From NCBI GenBank assembly GCA_036186865.1, contig AP025046.1:33426439-33490438 (forward strand): DNA of 64,000 bases. The letters are read 5' to 3'. A model generated the notes under the pieces. That model was not told the origin of the DNA. It saw only the letters and a list, made by a program, of their open reading frames with translations, and did no database searches. This stretch comes from Eustoma russellianum. Lineage: Eukaryota > Streptophyta > Magnoliopsida > Gentianales > Gentianaceae. Position numbers and translations under genes: made by a program. Of this stretch, positions 44,518 through 56,650 are shown piece by piece. Each line of letters begins with the position of its first letter. Within the stretch, counting starts at the first letter, position 1.

Positions 44518-45347
44518 GATGTAAACCTTGGGTCTCGGACCGACATAATACTCATTGGAACTCCATGTAGGCTGACGATGTTATCAACATATAAATTCAC
44601 TAACTTCTCCATCGTCGTTTCACTCGACACTGGTAGAAAGTGTGCCGACTTCGTCAACCGGTCTACGATCACCCAAATCACATCATTGCTGCTTCTTATT
44701 TTAGGAAGTCCTACAATAAAATCCATCGTGATGTGCTCCCATTTTCATTCTGGAATCTCCAGTTGCTGTAAATAACCTCCAGATCGTTGATGTTTGGCTT
44801 TTACTTGATGACAAACTAAGCACCGGCCAACATACTCCGCAATCTCGCGCTTCATACCAAACCACCAATAGTTCGTTTTCGAATCTTGATACATCTTGGT
44901 GTTCCCTGGGTGTATATAAAGTCTTGTGTTGTGCGTCTCCCTCAATAGCTGTTTCTTCAGTGATTCAACATTCGGCACACAAAGACGTCCTTGAAACCAA
45001 AGGCTTCCATCATTAGATAACTGAAACCCCTCAACCTGCTCATTCTGGAGTCTATCTCGAATACCACGAAGAGTCAAATCATCTTTCTGGGCATCTGTTA
45101 TTCGGTCCAACAAGGTCGGAGTGATAATCAATGCTGCCAAAACGCTCACTGTTGAGTCCACATTGTCCAAATCAAACTTCTCAATCTCTCGTTTCAGTGG
45201 AGTCTGTCTCGAGTGGCTTGACTTGCGGCTCAAGGCATCCGCCACTCTATTTGCCTTCCTCGGATGATAGCTGATGGTCAAGTTATAATCCTTTATCAGC
45301 TCCAACCATCTCCTCTGCCTCATATTCAGCTCCTTTTGTGTAAACAA
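44514..45347 (-). pseudogene. gypsy integrase N-part and RNase H linker
   Basis: The RNase H tail NLTISYHPRKANRVADALSR is followed by the HHCC integrase zinc finger (HPGNTKMYQD...CLVCHQVKAKH). The core start DFIVGLPKIRSSNDVIWVIV then DRLTKSAHFLPV follows. A stop separates the two halves near 44740. Confidence 0.87.
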
Positions 45348-46777
45348 ATACTTGAGGCTCTTGTGATCCGTGAAGACTTCAGACCTCCTTTATACAGATA
45401 ATATCGCCAAATCTTCAATGCAAATACAACTACGGCGAGCTCTAAGTCGTGTGTGTGGTAATTCTGCTCATACGACTTCAACTGCCTCGATGCGTAAGCT
45501 ATCACCTTTCCCCCTTGCATTAACACGCATCCTAGCCCATTTTTTGAGGCCTCACTGTGTATCACAAACCCTTCAGTGCCAAAAGTTCTGCAAAACTTTT
45601 CTCACAGTTGGAGGTCCACTCGAACTTAGTCTTCTTCTGTGTCCATCTACTTAGAGGAGCTGCGATCCTCAAAAATCCTTCAACAAACTTCCGATAATAA
45701 CCAGCAAGGCCCAAAAAGCTTCTCACCTCGGTAACATTTGTGGGTCTGAGCCACTTTGTGATCGCTTCGATCTTCTTTAGGTCTACTGCAATACCTTCTG
45801 AAACCACATAACCCAAGAAAGTCACACTCCTCAGCTAGAAATTCGCACTTGCTGAACTTTGCGTACAACTTCTTCTTTCTAAGAATATCCAGCCCCTTTT
45901 GCAAATGCTCAGCATGCGTCTCCTCATCAGGTGAATACACCAAAATATCATCAATAAACACTACCACGAACTTGTCTAACTGATCTCTGAACACGGTGTT
46001 CATCAAGTCCATAAATGCTGCAGGGGCATTAGTCAATCAAAAAGGCATCATAAGAAACTCGTAGTGCCCATATCTTGTGCGAAACGCCGTTTTCGCAACA
46101 TCCTCTGTCTTGATTCGCAACTGATGATAACCATATCGGAGGTCAATCTTCGAGAATACCTTAGCACCCTTTAACTGATCAAACAGATCATCGATCTTTG
46201 GTAGCGGGTATTTATTCTTTATCATGATCTTGTTCATCTCACGATAATCAATGCACAGCCTCATGCTACCATCCTTCTTCTTTACAAACAAGACCGGTGC
46301 TCCCCAAGGCGAGACACTAGGTCTTATAAATTTTCGGTCTAGCAATTCCTGTAGCTGCTCTTTGAGCTCCTTTAATTCTGCTGGTGCCATTTTGTATGGC
46401 GCCTTAAAGATCGGTTCTGCCCCAGGTATCAAGTTGATCTCGAACTCTACTTCTCTGTTTGGTGGCAACCCAGGTAATTTATCTGGAAAAAAATCTTTAA
46501 AATCTCTTACCAGTGGAATATCATCAACAGAAGGTGACCCCTGCTCAGCACTTAGACCGTACACTAGGAATCCCTCACCTCCTTTCTTCATTGCTTTGTA
46601 CGCTCGTGCTGCGGTCAGATAAATGTTATGAAGCAGCTTCTTCAACTTTGTATTCCCCTGATATGTGAACTCGTCCTTAGTAGGGTCCTTGAACACAACA
46701 TGCTTCTGCCTGCAATCAATGTGAGTGTAGAATCTGGCTAGCCAATCCATGCCCAAGATAATGTCGAAGTCGCTCAT
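45326..46777 (-). pseudogene. gypsy protease end, RT and RNase H
   Basis: The protease tail FDIILGMDWLARF is near 46750. RT blocks are FVKKKDGSMRLCIDYREMNK, FSKIDLRYGYHQLRI and VVVFIDDILVYSPDEETHAE (catalytic IDD). RNase H begins MIHSEASKNGLGCVLMQGGK, with the catalytic first Asp (normally TDAS) replaced by HSEAS. Frame changes occur at 46036, 45825 and 45565. Confidence 0.88.
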
Positions 46778-47034
46778 CTGAAATCGGTATCAAAACAACA
46801 TCAAATTCACAATCCTCCAACTCCAAATTTCAATTCTTAAACAGCTGATGAGAGATGATCACTTGATCAACAGCTGCTAACACACGGTACGGAGTGTCTA
46901 GCCATTCAGAACAACTCTGGAGGTTCTTAACAAACCTCTTGTCAACAAAAGAGTGGCTTGCACCATAGTCAAGTAGAACGTTCATCGAAACTTTGTCTAA
47001 TAAGATATCACCTATAATTTTAGGGTTTCAAATA

Positions 47035-47820
47035 TCATAATACATAGATACAATTATAATCAAGTAAAAAAAACTCAAAAATATAAGTACCTGTCACCAC
47101 ATCATTGGCCCCCTGAACGTTAGCGTCATTCAACACATGGACCCGTGCATTAGGTCGTGGTCGGCATCTCTGTTTCTGCTGTGTAGCCACCTTCAGTGGT
47201 ACTCTCTGCGGCTCAGGACAATCCTTCATCATGTGGCTGACTTTGCCACAGTTAAAGCAAGCTCCCGTCTTCCTCCAGCACTCTCCGGTATGTCGTCGTC
47301 CACACGCTGGGCAAATAGGAATCTCCACCTGCTGAGCTTTCCAGGCTGCGGCTGCAGTTGCGGCGGCCGAGGTCTGAATGGCTGACCCCCTGACTGTTGT
47401 CATGGCATCTTAACCCATCTGCCAGATCTACTGCCACTTCTCTCCTCCCTAGGCCTCTTATTCATCTCCTCTGCTGCCACCCTTTGCACATCAGCCTCAA
47501 CTCTGTGGCACACCTCCAGCAACTCACCAAAGTTCCTCGCATTAACATTCACTATCTCAGAGCAAATGCGAGAGTTCAGACCTGTCTCAAACTTTAACAT
47601 CTTTAGTCTGGTATCCACCATAGTAGAAAGAACAAACTGCCCTAAAGCATGAAATCTGTCGGCATACTCTGCTACAGACAGGCTCCCCTGAGTTAGTGCT
47701 TGAAATGCTGACATCTTCTACAGCACCGCCGTTGCCCGAACATAATACCTGTGGGACCCCTCTCTCAAATGGCCCCAAGTAACTGGCTGGGGTAGATTCA
47801 ACACTGCTCCATTCCATCAC
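47035..47820 (-). pseudogene. gypsy gag with CCHC knuckle (decayed)
   Basis: Retrotransposon gag blocks LTQGSLSVAEYADRFHALGQ, MLKFETGLNSRICSEI and FGELLEVCHRVEAD are at 47500-47700. The knuckle ACFNCGKVSHMMKDCPEPQR is at about 47215-47275. The N-terminus near 47820 is abnormal and frame-shifted. Confidence 0.83.
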
Positions 47821-47850
47821 TCCTCAGCCTCACCCCTCTCTGAAATGGCC

Positions 47851-48198
47851 CGTAGATGTTATGTTGTACATCGAGGATGATGTTGAGTGAGGACATTGAC
47901 TGCTTAACCGAGGACATTATTGATATTTGGACTAGAAATCGCAGTTTCATTTTATGTACTTGTTAGAGACTTAGACATTCGTCTTTATTTTCGACGATGT
48001 ATTATTGACCATTGACTTGACCATTGTATGCATTTATTATTTATGATGATTTGAGGTTTTATTTGACTTCTGCTGACATCGATTTGCATCGCACTGCTGA
48101 CGTGTTTTGCATCGATATCGACGCCTTGTATCTTCCTTAGGAAAATACGACGGGTGAGTCGTTCCGAGTACTAGGCTCGGGACGGGTCGCTACAGTTT
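47851..48198 (+). repeat. Oppositely oriented gypsy LTR end
   Basis: 48040-48198 is the near reverse complement of 41697-41860, ending GACGGGTCGCTACA where the other begins TGTAGTGCCCCGTC. Similarity fades toward 47900. It is therefore a + strand LTR U5 end, not the 5' LTR of the minus-strand element. Confidence 0.7.
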
Positions 48199-49261
48199 AC
48201 ACCTATAAATCGGAGTAGACATGAAGAAGAAAGATGCACATCAAACTCTCTTCTTCCTTGCTTCTTCAACTTCTACATTCTTGTTCTTAATTCTTTCAAC
48301 CGAAGTGTATTTGTTGAGTCGTCATTTTGCTTCAATTACACCTCTTTTGTTCATGAAAGTAGTAATTGATTAGCCATTCTATAATGCTACATCAATAGGT
48401 GGTGAGATGTTTACGTATTTGTAGCTGTTAAGGTGCTGAGATTAAGTCTTGATTAAGGTTGGTGTGTGACCCAAGAGTCAAGTACTTTATAAGGTGTAAG
48501 GTGTTCATTTGATGGTGAAAATCCAAGAAAAGGTATTTCTTAGGACTAGAGTAGGTCACATTAACCGAACCAGGATAACTCTTTATGTTCTTGTCTACTT
48601 TACTTTTCATCCTATTTTTCATAGTTTTAATACTCAACTTTACACGACATTTTAAGATAGTAAAACATTTTTAAAATTCTTGAATTTGGTGAAAAATAAA
48701 CTTCTAATTGTTACCTTTCATTTGCAACAAAAATCATTGAATTTAAGCAAAAGAAAGTTAGTCATTCAGTCTTAGTAAAATTATTGATTCATTCTTCTAA
48801 CAGATTGACCAGTCCTCAGGAAATGGACATTTCCAATCTTATTGAATATAGTTTTTGGTCAAGGCCTTTCAAAAACATAAACTAGAAGTTCTAAGGCTTA
48901 GTTTGGCGCAAGAATCAATCATTTTATCCAAGTACACAAAAAGTTATAGTCTTTCAAAATTTACTAACTTTCTGTCAAATTCTGTTCAGTTTGACCACAT
49001 GAAGTTTTATACTTGTTTGAAGGGTCAAACGTTTTTAGTTTTTGCCCATTTTTGAACAGAGCGTGTTCAAAACTTTGAAGATCATTTCTAGAAAATTTCA
49101 CAATTTTTTGAGTTGTGTACTGTGGATAATAAAATTTTAAAAAAAGAATAGTGTTTTTGAAAATTTTCAAAATCAGATCAAGGGTTAAAAATACTGTAAT
49201 TTCTGCTAACCACTATTAACCCTCCCTCTAGTGGTTTTAGTGCAAGTGTTACGGTCCAACA
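48199..49261 (+). repeat. 5' LTR remnant of Sirevirus-like copia
   Basis: It carries the TATA segment CACCTATAAATCGGAGTAG and leader CTCTCTTCTTCCTTGCTTC, which recur at 63910-63960 in the 3' LTR. It ends GGTCCAACA, 2 bp before the primer site. Its U3 part is missing, replaced by gypsy sequence. Confidence 0.8.
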
Positions 49262-49263
49262 AG

Positions 49264-49276
49264 TGGTATCAGAGCC
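49264..49276 (+). other. Primer-binding site (initiator tRNA-Met type)
   Basis: TGGTATCAGAGCC immediately after the LTR end CAACA, as in the other two copia elements of this window. Confidence 0.9.
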
Positions 49277-49446
49277 AAGGATACACCACGTTAAGAAGAC
49301 AAAAAGTACCCACCCTCGATTCGTATCAAGCCTTTTGTACAGGGTACATCCTTGACTCAATTCAAGTTTAGAAGCTGAGTACATTGGAACATTTCAAGAA
49401 GTTTAGAGCATTCTTATTCAAATCAAAGGTATTCTTTTTATTCAAT

Positions 49447-49653
49447 ATGGCATTGATCCCTCATAAAGTTGAATTAGAAGGTATGTTCACTCACTGCCCT
49501 CCAATATTTGATGGTGACAGTTTTGTTTATTGAAAAATAAGAATGAGACATTTCTGAATGGCTGTAGACATTGATTTATGGTCTATAGTTGATGATGGTC
49601 CACACATACCAATGAAAGTTGTGCAAGTTAATGGAATTACACAAGAAGTTGAA
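49447..49653 (+). pseudogene. gag N-terminus of Sirevirus-like copia
   Basis: ATG 49447 begins MALIPHKVELEG, with CPPIFDGDSFVY (then TGA instead of Trp) and IDLWSIVDDGP. It is cut at 49653 by the L1; the continuation is at 55321. Confidence 0.8.
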
Positions 49654-49741
49654 TTTTTTTTAAGCAAATAGAATTTTTATTATCTAAATCTCCAAAATGG
49701 GTAGGTTTAGTACAAAAGGGACATAAAATACAATAATGAAA

Positions 49742-50305
49742 CTATCTAATGTAGGCGATATGTGGGTCTGTTAAGATGTGTCCCTTAACAATTTTAGGGA
49801 CTTCATCAAGTGATTGGTATTTCAAGAGTGTCCTATGTGTCATCCTTTGTTGTGCAATATAGTGTGCCACATCATTTGCTTCCCGAGGGACATAACTGAC
49901 TTTTACTTTCAAAGCTAAACCTTTTGTCTTTTTAACTATTTTGTTCAATTTTCCTCCCATTTCCTTCGTGTTTGTCTTCAACATGCAGACAAGGATGCTG
50001 GAGTATGCTTCGACATCAAAGTTGCAGGATTTCATACCAAAGTAGCTAATAGTGAGAAAGAGTGTTTGAGCTTTTGTTATAAGCAGATTAGCCTGTGGAA
50101 GAGCAAAGGAGATGGCTTCGATGAGGTTACCTTTGTGATCTCTAGCTATCGCTCTTCCGACGGATTTTCCTTGGTTGCATGCATCATCTGTGTTGATTTT
50201 GAAGCATCCTTCAGGTGGGGGAGACCATTTGACAATCTGTCTTCTTGGACGGTGTAGGTAGGGAGATATTCCAGCATCTACAAAGGTTTGATTTGCTGTA
50301 GCCAA
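49742..50305 (-). pseudogene. L1 RNase H-like domain
   Basis: One open frame of 187 codons contains VKWSPPPEGCFKINTDDACN, FDVEAYSSILV and VPREANDVAHYIAQ, matching the plant RVT_3 RNase H fold. The expected catalytic Glu in the second helix (usually AEALAL) reads TKAQTLFL, so Glu is replaced by Gln. The frame itself is intact. Confidence 0.85.
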
Positions 50306-51269
50306 TTTTGTTTTGTTGATAGATAAGCATCAGATAAATAGTTGCTTTTGGATGTCTTCTAGTGTTCTTCTAATGTTCCACCAGTCATTTCCGAAGGTGA
50401 TACTAGCGTATTGTCTCCAGATTGTCCAGATAATGATACCTGGTTCAATTATTTTAATCCGGCCTTGAATAATGTTGATATTGTTATTAGCCACCATCTG
50501 AGTAAGTAGTTGTGTAGGGTTTCATGAGTTGGTGGTGGGTATCCATCGAGTATTATTGAGTACTTGTGCCAAATTGGTTTAATTTGTTCGCAGTTGAGCC
50601 ATAGATTATCCACAGTTAAACTTGCTTGTCTTCAAATTGGGCATATGGTTGGGTATGGGGTTTGGAAAGAGCTGAGAAATTCTGGTACTTGTCTCTTATT
50701 CCAAATGTATTTGTATTTGAGTCCTTGATTCTCCTTTCGCCTGCATTCTTTGTAGGCAGTTTTTAATATGAAGTTACTAGCTTTAGATGGTTTCCAGGTC
50801 TAGTTGTCTCCGTTTTTATTTGACCTGTCTTGACAGAAATTATGTAACCGTGTAATCCTTTTCCATGTGGGTGAGTCATAGGCTTTGGTGATTTCCTTAT
50901 TTCTCCTAGCATACTTTGAATGCACGTATTCAGTCCAGAGACATTGCTGAGTGTTGAGATTCCACCATATTTTGCAGGTATAAGCTTCCTGAAGATTCTG
51001 AATGTTTCTTATTCCCAGTCCTCCCTCTATTTTGGGATAACAAAGTTTCTCTCATGATATCCAATTATGTCTTGTATGTTCTGGATTAGAGCCCTAGAAG
51101 AATGCAACTATTTTCTGATTTATGCAATTGAGAACCTTCTTAGGAAGTTGAGTCACTGCAAGTATATGAAGAGGATAGTAGATAGAACATATTTTATTAA
51201 AACTAACTCACCAGCTTGCTTTAACAGGTTAGTATACCATGATGTAACTTAGATTCAAAGTGATGTAGC

Positions 51270-53560
51270 AGGGGACCACAATATCTAGATCTGTTAGTAC
51301 CTTTATGTAAAAAATTTCCAAGGTATTTGATATGCAATTGAACAATTTTCATTTTAAGCATTGTTTCTATTTCCTGAAGTCTAGTTTTACTAGTGTCTGC
51401 AGAAGCTATTAATTGACTTTTATTGTTATTAACAAGTTGTCCAGAGCTTTGTTGATATTCCTCTAAAAATTCCTAAATTCTTTTCATGTTGGGCTTAATA
51501 CCATTGAGGAACACGAGAAGGTCATCAACATATGCCAAGTGGAAGATGATGGGTTTGGTTCTGCCAGTGGAGTAAGGTTCTATGTGACCAGTTTGCATTA
51601 AAGTATCTAGCCCCTACTGAATCCTTGAGCTAAGTAAAATTGTAAAGGGGGTAGAGGGTCCACTTGCTTTACTCCTCTAGTGGGTTTAAAATAGCCAGTA
51701 GGAGAACCATTGATTAACACAGATAAGTAGGTACTAGAGAGGTGATTTATGAATAGATATATAAATCTTTGGCTAAATCCGAATTTGTTCATTATGGCAT
51801 CTAGGTAATCCCAATTTACCCTATCAAAAGCTTTTGCCATGTCTAGTTTTATTATGATATTCAAACCCCTCTGAGGCTTGTGTAGAAGATGAACTATCTC
51901 ATTGGCTAGCAGAATTTTTTCTGAAATGCTCCTGCCTTTGGCAAAGCCTGCTTGTCAGGGGGGAATAAGCTTATGAAGAATAAGGCTTAGTCTACTGGTT
52001 ATTATTCTAGTGTTTATTTTACTAGTGAAATTTGAGACACTGATAGACCTGTAGTCTGCAAATGTTTTAACTTTGTCTCCTTTAGGGATTATAGTTATTG
52101 TTGTGCTAGAGACAGCTTTAGAAATGGGGTGCCCAAGGTAAAATTCTTGGGCTGATTTGTGTACATCGTGTTTAATTATGTCCCAACAGTGTTTGAAGAA
52201 ATGACCATTAAACCCATCAGGACATGCTGAGCTCTGAGGGTCAACGGCCCAAACATCATCTTTTACCTCCTCAAGAGTGAGGAGGGTAGTCAGTTGCTTG
52301 TTTTTCTCTTCAGTGATAAGGTTAGGGATATAATGCATAATACCTGTATTTTTTGATTCAGCTTTTTTTGAGATAAGGATTGATAGTACCTGACAACTTC
52401 AGATTTAATCTGGTCAATGTTGGTTACTTTTTACCTTCAGAAGTCTGTATTATTTGTATGTCTTGTCTGGCCCTCTTGGCTTTGACCATGGTATGGAAGA
52501 AGGAGGTATTGACATCTCTTTCTTTTATCCATTTAGCTTTTTCCTTCTGTTCCCAATATGACTGTTCCTTGTTTGTTGCTTGAAATAATTGGGCTTGAGT
52601 TAGGTGATGTGCGGTCCTAGTTTCCTCAGTTGGGTCCAGGTCATAAGCTTTCTCGTCCTTTGTAGCTTCCTTTCCTGCCTGTTCTACATAGCTGAAAATA
52701 TTGCCAAATACATATGTATTCCATTTTTCAGGTCTTTTTTTAATTCTTGGAGTTTATTACTGAGGCCTCTCATCCCTCCTATTGTGGGATATGAATCCAA
52801 TTAGGTCTTAACATAATGATAGAAATGAATATGTTGAGTCCAGATATTTAAAAATCTAAAGGGTTTGGGTCCAGTATTAGGATTATTTTTAGTCTGTAAT
52901 AATAGTGGAGAGTGGTCCAATGTGCTTTTATTTAAGTGTTGTAGTTTTATTTCATCATACATGTGCAGAAATTCATTGTTGCAAAAGCATCTATCTAACC
53001 TTCTCCAAACTTTGCCCCTGCTCTTAGTTCCAAACCATGTATATTTATTTCCATGATAAGGGATTTCATGAAGTCCACAGATTGTTATACAATCAGAAAA
53101 ATCTTGGAGAGATTATAGAGAGGGGATTGAGTCACCTTTATGGTCTTCTACCTGCAGGATTGCATTGAAATCCCCTCCAATGAGCCATGTGAGAGTATTC
53201 TGTCAATGGAACATAGTAATTTCTTTCCATAGCTCTTTCTCTTTTGTATGGTCTGCTTTCCGTAGACTGTGGGAAAGACAAATTTTTGTTTATTGTTAGT
53301 AAATTGCATTTGAAAGTGACTAACCTGTTCCGTTATTTGATATGTGATAATTTGAAAATATTGAGCTTTCCAGAAGAGCCAAATTTGGCCGTTGCATGCA
53401 GCTTGAGCATGGGAATCCAAGTTTGAGCTGATACGTTTTGAGGTTATTCTCTCTTTTCTCTGGCTCAATAATGGTTAGGATTTGTATATGGAATATTTTA
53501 TGTTAATTGCCTGAAGTCTAATTAGAGAAGTTTTGATGTCTCTTGCATTCCATATGGTGT
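51270..53560 (-). pseudogene. L1 endonuclease and RT
   Basis: The endonuclease starts near 53560 (YTIWNARDIKTSLIRLQ) and is badly decayed. RT blocks are SSACPDGFNGHFFKHCWDII, ISVSNFTSKINTRIITSRL, IIIKLDMAKAFDRVNWDYLD and LAYVDDLLVFLNGI (about 51490-51535), which keeps both catalytic Asp residues. Confidence 0.83.
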
Positions 53561-53563
53561 AAT

Positions 53564-55128
53564 TCATTGCTGATTGTTGGCAAGATTAGCTATTGAGGCT
53601 CTTCGAGCAGAAGACCTTGTTTCTACTTTTGGTCCGTTGGGGGGTTTAGCCTTGCGAGCCTTTCTTGACATTGCCAAGGTAAGAGTTTCTATCTCAATGG
53701 TGTTGCCAAATATCTCAAGGAGCTCTTGATATGAGAGCAAATTTGATGTGGAATGCAAAAATAATGTCCAGATTGACCAAGCTTGAGGTAATATTCCAAT
53801 TCTATCATTTCGTTCCCTAGAGTCAGAGTAATAAGCTTCTTCCTGATTATCCTCTAAATCTTTTACGATAATTAAATCTTCCTGGTCTGGCTTTAGCTTT
53901 GATATGTCATGGGCGAAAGATTTGTTCCCTAATGCTGGGAGGTTTCCACAACACAGATCTTGTGGAAGACTAAATAAACTTGCCATATCTTGAATGATTT
54001 TTTCCTTAGAATATCCAGTTGTGGGTAACTCATCTGTGACTTGTCTTGGAAGTGAGATAGGTTGTTTTGTAGGAGATTCCCGTGTTTTCTCATCCGTTTT
54101 TATTTGTTTGGTGGCTTGTATTGCTTCTCTAGTCTCGGGTGTTAGATTACAAGCGACCTCTTGTTCAGGCAAAGGATTTTCCTCGATCGAATGATTAGAT
54201 GTCTCATCAGATATCATGTTCAAAAGTTCAAATTGGTTTGCTGTGTTTATGTTGTCCTTTGGTTTCCATATCTTTTCTGATTTTTTCTTATGAGCTATAT
54301 TCTTTTGTTTCCATTGAGAGTTATCTTCATGTGGGTGTTTTTGCTCAGCAAGTGAAAGGGCCTTAGCTTCATGTCTGAAAGGATTCTACCATTGTTCCTG
54401 TTGCTTCAAGGTATGATTCTACAGGTTTGTTATCTGATTTCCACATTGGCCCTTCTTATGTCCCAGTAATTTACAGAACAAAATTGGGCGACATTTTCAT
54501 ATAGTAATGTTTGAATAAAACTATATTCCTCGCATTGTATATGAATCTTGGGTAGTAGATCTTGAAAGACATCAAGTTCTATGCACACCCTGGCTGCTGA
54601 CGGACGATTAAAATTCACAGTAGCCATGTCTATCCTGATTGGTCTTCCAATTAGACGTGCTATGGCATTCAAGGCCCGCTTATCATGAAGGTGAATAGGC
54701 AAGTTCTCTAATGTTCCTCAGACTGGAACAATTGGAGAGTCTTGTTTCGGATTATATGACAGTATCCATTTGGTAACTTTGAGATTTCGGCCTTGGATAC
54801 TCCAGATTCCATGGGAGAAACATCTTTAATAATCCATTTAATTTTGGAAGGTGATCAATATATGTGAAGAATCCAACATTCCGATCGTGAGGGTTTGTGT
54901 AAATCCAATTCGTTCAAATACTTTCTTGATCACCGGAAGTGTTGGTTTCCTTTGCCAAAAAGTTCCTACCAAAGAAAATTCAAATTTGGCTGCCAAGACT
55001 TGGGTCTGTTGCCTATAAAATGATATTGATGGCATTCCTTTGAATTTTTGGATCTCTTTAGCAGGAAACTCCTCCATGTCTTGCTCTTTTCCTTTTGTAG
55101 AACTAACGATCTCTGCATAAGTCACCAT
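53564..55128 (-). pseudogene. L1 ORF1
   Basis: It starts MVTYAEIVSSTKG. DUF4283 features are LVGTFWQRKPTLPVIKKVF and LIGRPIRIDMATVNFNRPSA then ARVCIELD. The long hydrophilic C-terminus ends in a basic tail (RKARKAKPPNGPKVETRSSA). It is broken near 54835, 54703 and 54430. It is probably an RNA-binding protein in an active element. Confidence 0.8.
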
Positions 55129-55320
55129 TCTTGAGCAGGAAAACGTGAATAGATAAATTGTATGAGGCTGTTATGAGTTTGAGTGTATGAGATTGGATGT
55201 TTGCAATTTGTTCTTCAATGATTTTGAGTGTATGAGGTTGAATGTATGTAGATTTCGCTGATTTCTTGAATTTCTTGGAGCATATTTTGTGTAAATTTCA
55301 TAGATAAGCCAAGTTAGGTC

Positions 55321-56650
55321 AGAAGTTGAAAAATATAAAAGTGAATAGACTAATGAAGATAAGAAAAGAATGTCAGTGAATGCTAAGCTATACAACTATT
55401 ACTAAACATGCTTAATAAATCAGAAGCAGGTGTGTTTCAAATTATAATAGTGCTCATGAAATATGGAAGTCTCTTGATTTGAAACATGAAGGCACAAGTG
55501 GAGTTCAAGAATTTAAGATTAATATGCTTATGTCTAAATTACAGTGTTTTAGAATGTTGCCGAACGAACAAAGAGAAGGTACAAAAAGTTCTCAGGAGCA
55601 TCCCTGTGGATTGAGATCCAAAGGTTACGACAATAAAATAAACAAAGTCACTTACAAAAAATGGATGAATTAATCGGCTCACTTAAAGTCTATGAGTCCA
55701 AATAAAATCAAAGGAAGATTGAATCGTTTAAACAATCTGGTATGGATATTGCATTTACTTCAAATGAGTCCTCACAAGTTAATGAAGCTGACTTATAATG
55801 TAGTGACACTGAATTAGAAGACAACATAATAATGACCGCTAGAAAACTTTGAAAATTTTTCAAGAAGCGTCCAAATAAATTTACTTGGTCTAAGCCTTCT
55901 TCTTCTTCTACCGTACAATCTAAGAACATAAAATCAAGTAGCAACAAAGATAATAAATGGTACAAAAAAGAGCTTGAGTGTTATGAATATGGATAAAAAG
56001 GTCATAAATCTTATGGTTATCCAAGTAAAATCACTAAACAAGCTGGGATAGACAGAGGAAAATGCCAAAGGAAGTCAAAATAAAGAAAGAAAGGCGTGCA
56101 CTCAAGGCAAGCATGTGGAGTGATTTTTTAGACTCAGAATCTGCGCACTCAGAAAACGAGGAAGCTCAAGTGTGTTTTGTGTCAAAAGAGGTAACATCCC
56201 TTTCTGACTTTGATTCTTATACTGAAATGACTTTCGATGAAATATATGATGAATTCATGAAAATATATGCTCGTTGTAAAAATTTATCAAAAGAGAAAAA
56301 GAAACTAATTGAAGAAAATGACAAGTTGAAGACGTCCAACTTAGAATTTTCTAATCAATTAGAGTCTTTCAAACAACAGTCCTCTAATACTCTTGTCTAT
56401 TTGAAAAATAAAATTGACTCATATAAAACTAGTGAACAAACTTTAAAAGTTGAAAAGCGCATGCTAAAAACCAAAATGTATGATTATGAAAATAAAATAT
56501 CGATACTTAAATCATGTAGACTAAACTTAAAGAAAACCTTGGAACAATTGAAATATGAAATAAACATGTTAAATACACTAATATCCTCACAAAAGTATAG
56601 AAATGACAAAAAGAGACTAGGGTTTAAAGAAGAATATGAAAAGTTAGGCT
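55321..56650 (+). pseudogene. gag middle, zinc knuckle and coiled coil of copia
   Basis: Gag resumes with EDKKRMSVNAKLYN and SAHEIWKSLDLKHEGTSGVQ then EFKINMLMSKL. A CCHC relic ECYEYG*KGHKSYGYPSK lies near 55975-56030. From 56062 an intact frame of 196 codons runs: it begins KKERRALKASMWSDFLDSES and then becomes a long coiled coil rich in Lys, Glu and Leu (LSKEKKKLIEENDKLKTSNL). Such coiled coils are known in Sirevirus gag proteins. Confidence 0.75.

Larger units (their letters stand above)
41697..47850 (-). mobile_element. Tekay-like Ty3-gypsy chromovirus
   Basis: Minus-strand order is gag (47.8-47.0 kb), protease, RT, RNase H, integrase and chromodomain, then a 1.94-kb LTR at 41697-43638. 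Gypsy order (integrase last) plus a C-terminal chromodomain defines a chromovirus, and the LTR length and polyprotein end suit Tekay. The pol frame is broken by several shifts and stops. The 5' LTR and primer site that should lie right of 47820 are missing; an oppositely oriented LTR fragment abuts instead. Confidence 0.88.
49654..55320 (-). mobile_element. Nearly complete L1 LINE with RNase H
   Basis: A 5,667-bp element with target duplication AGAAGTTGAA (49644-49653, 55321-55330) and a short A tail on the minus strand (T run at 49654-49661). Domain order on the minus strand is ORF1 (DUF4283), endonuclease, RT, zf-RVT and RNase H, typical of plant L1s that acquired RNase H. Several stops and shifts make it inactive. 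Confidence 0.92.

Noticed and set aside
46251..46622. Plus-strand ORF of 123 codons
   Set aside because: It is antisense to the gypsy RT domain.
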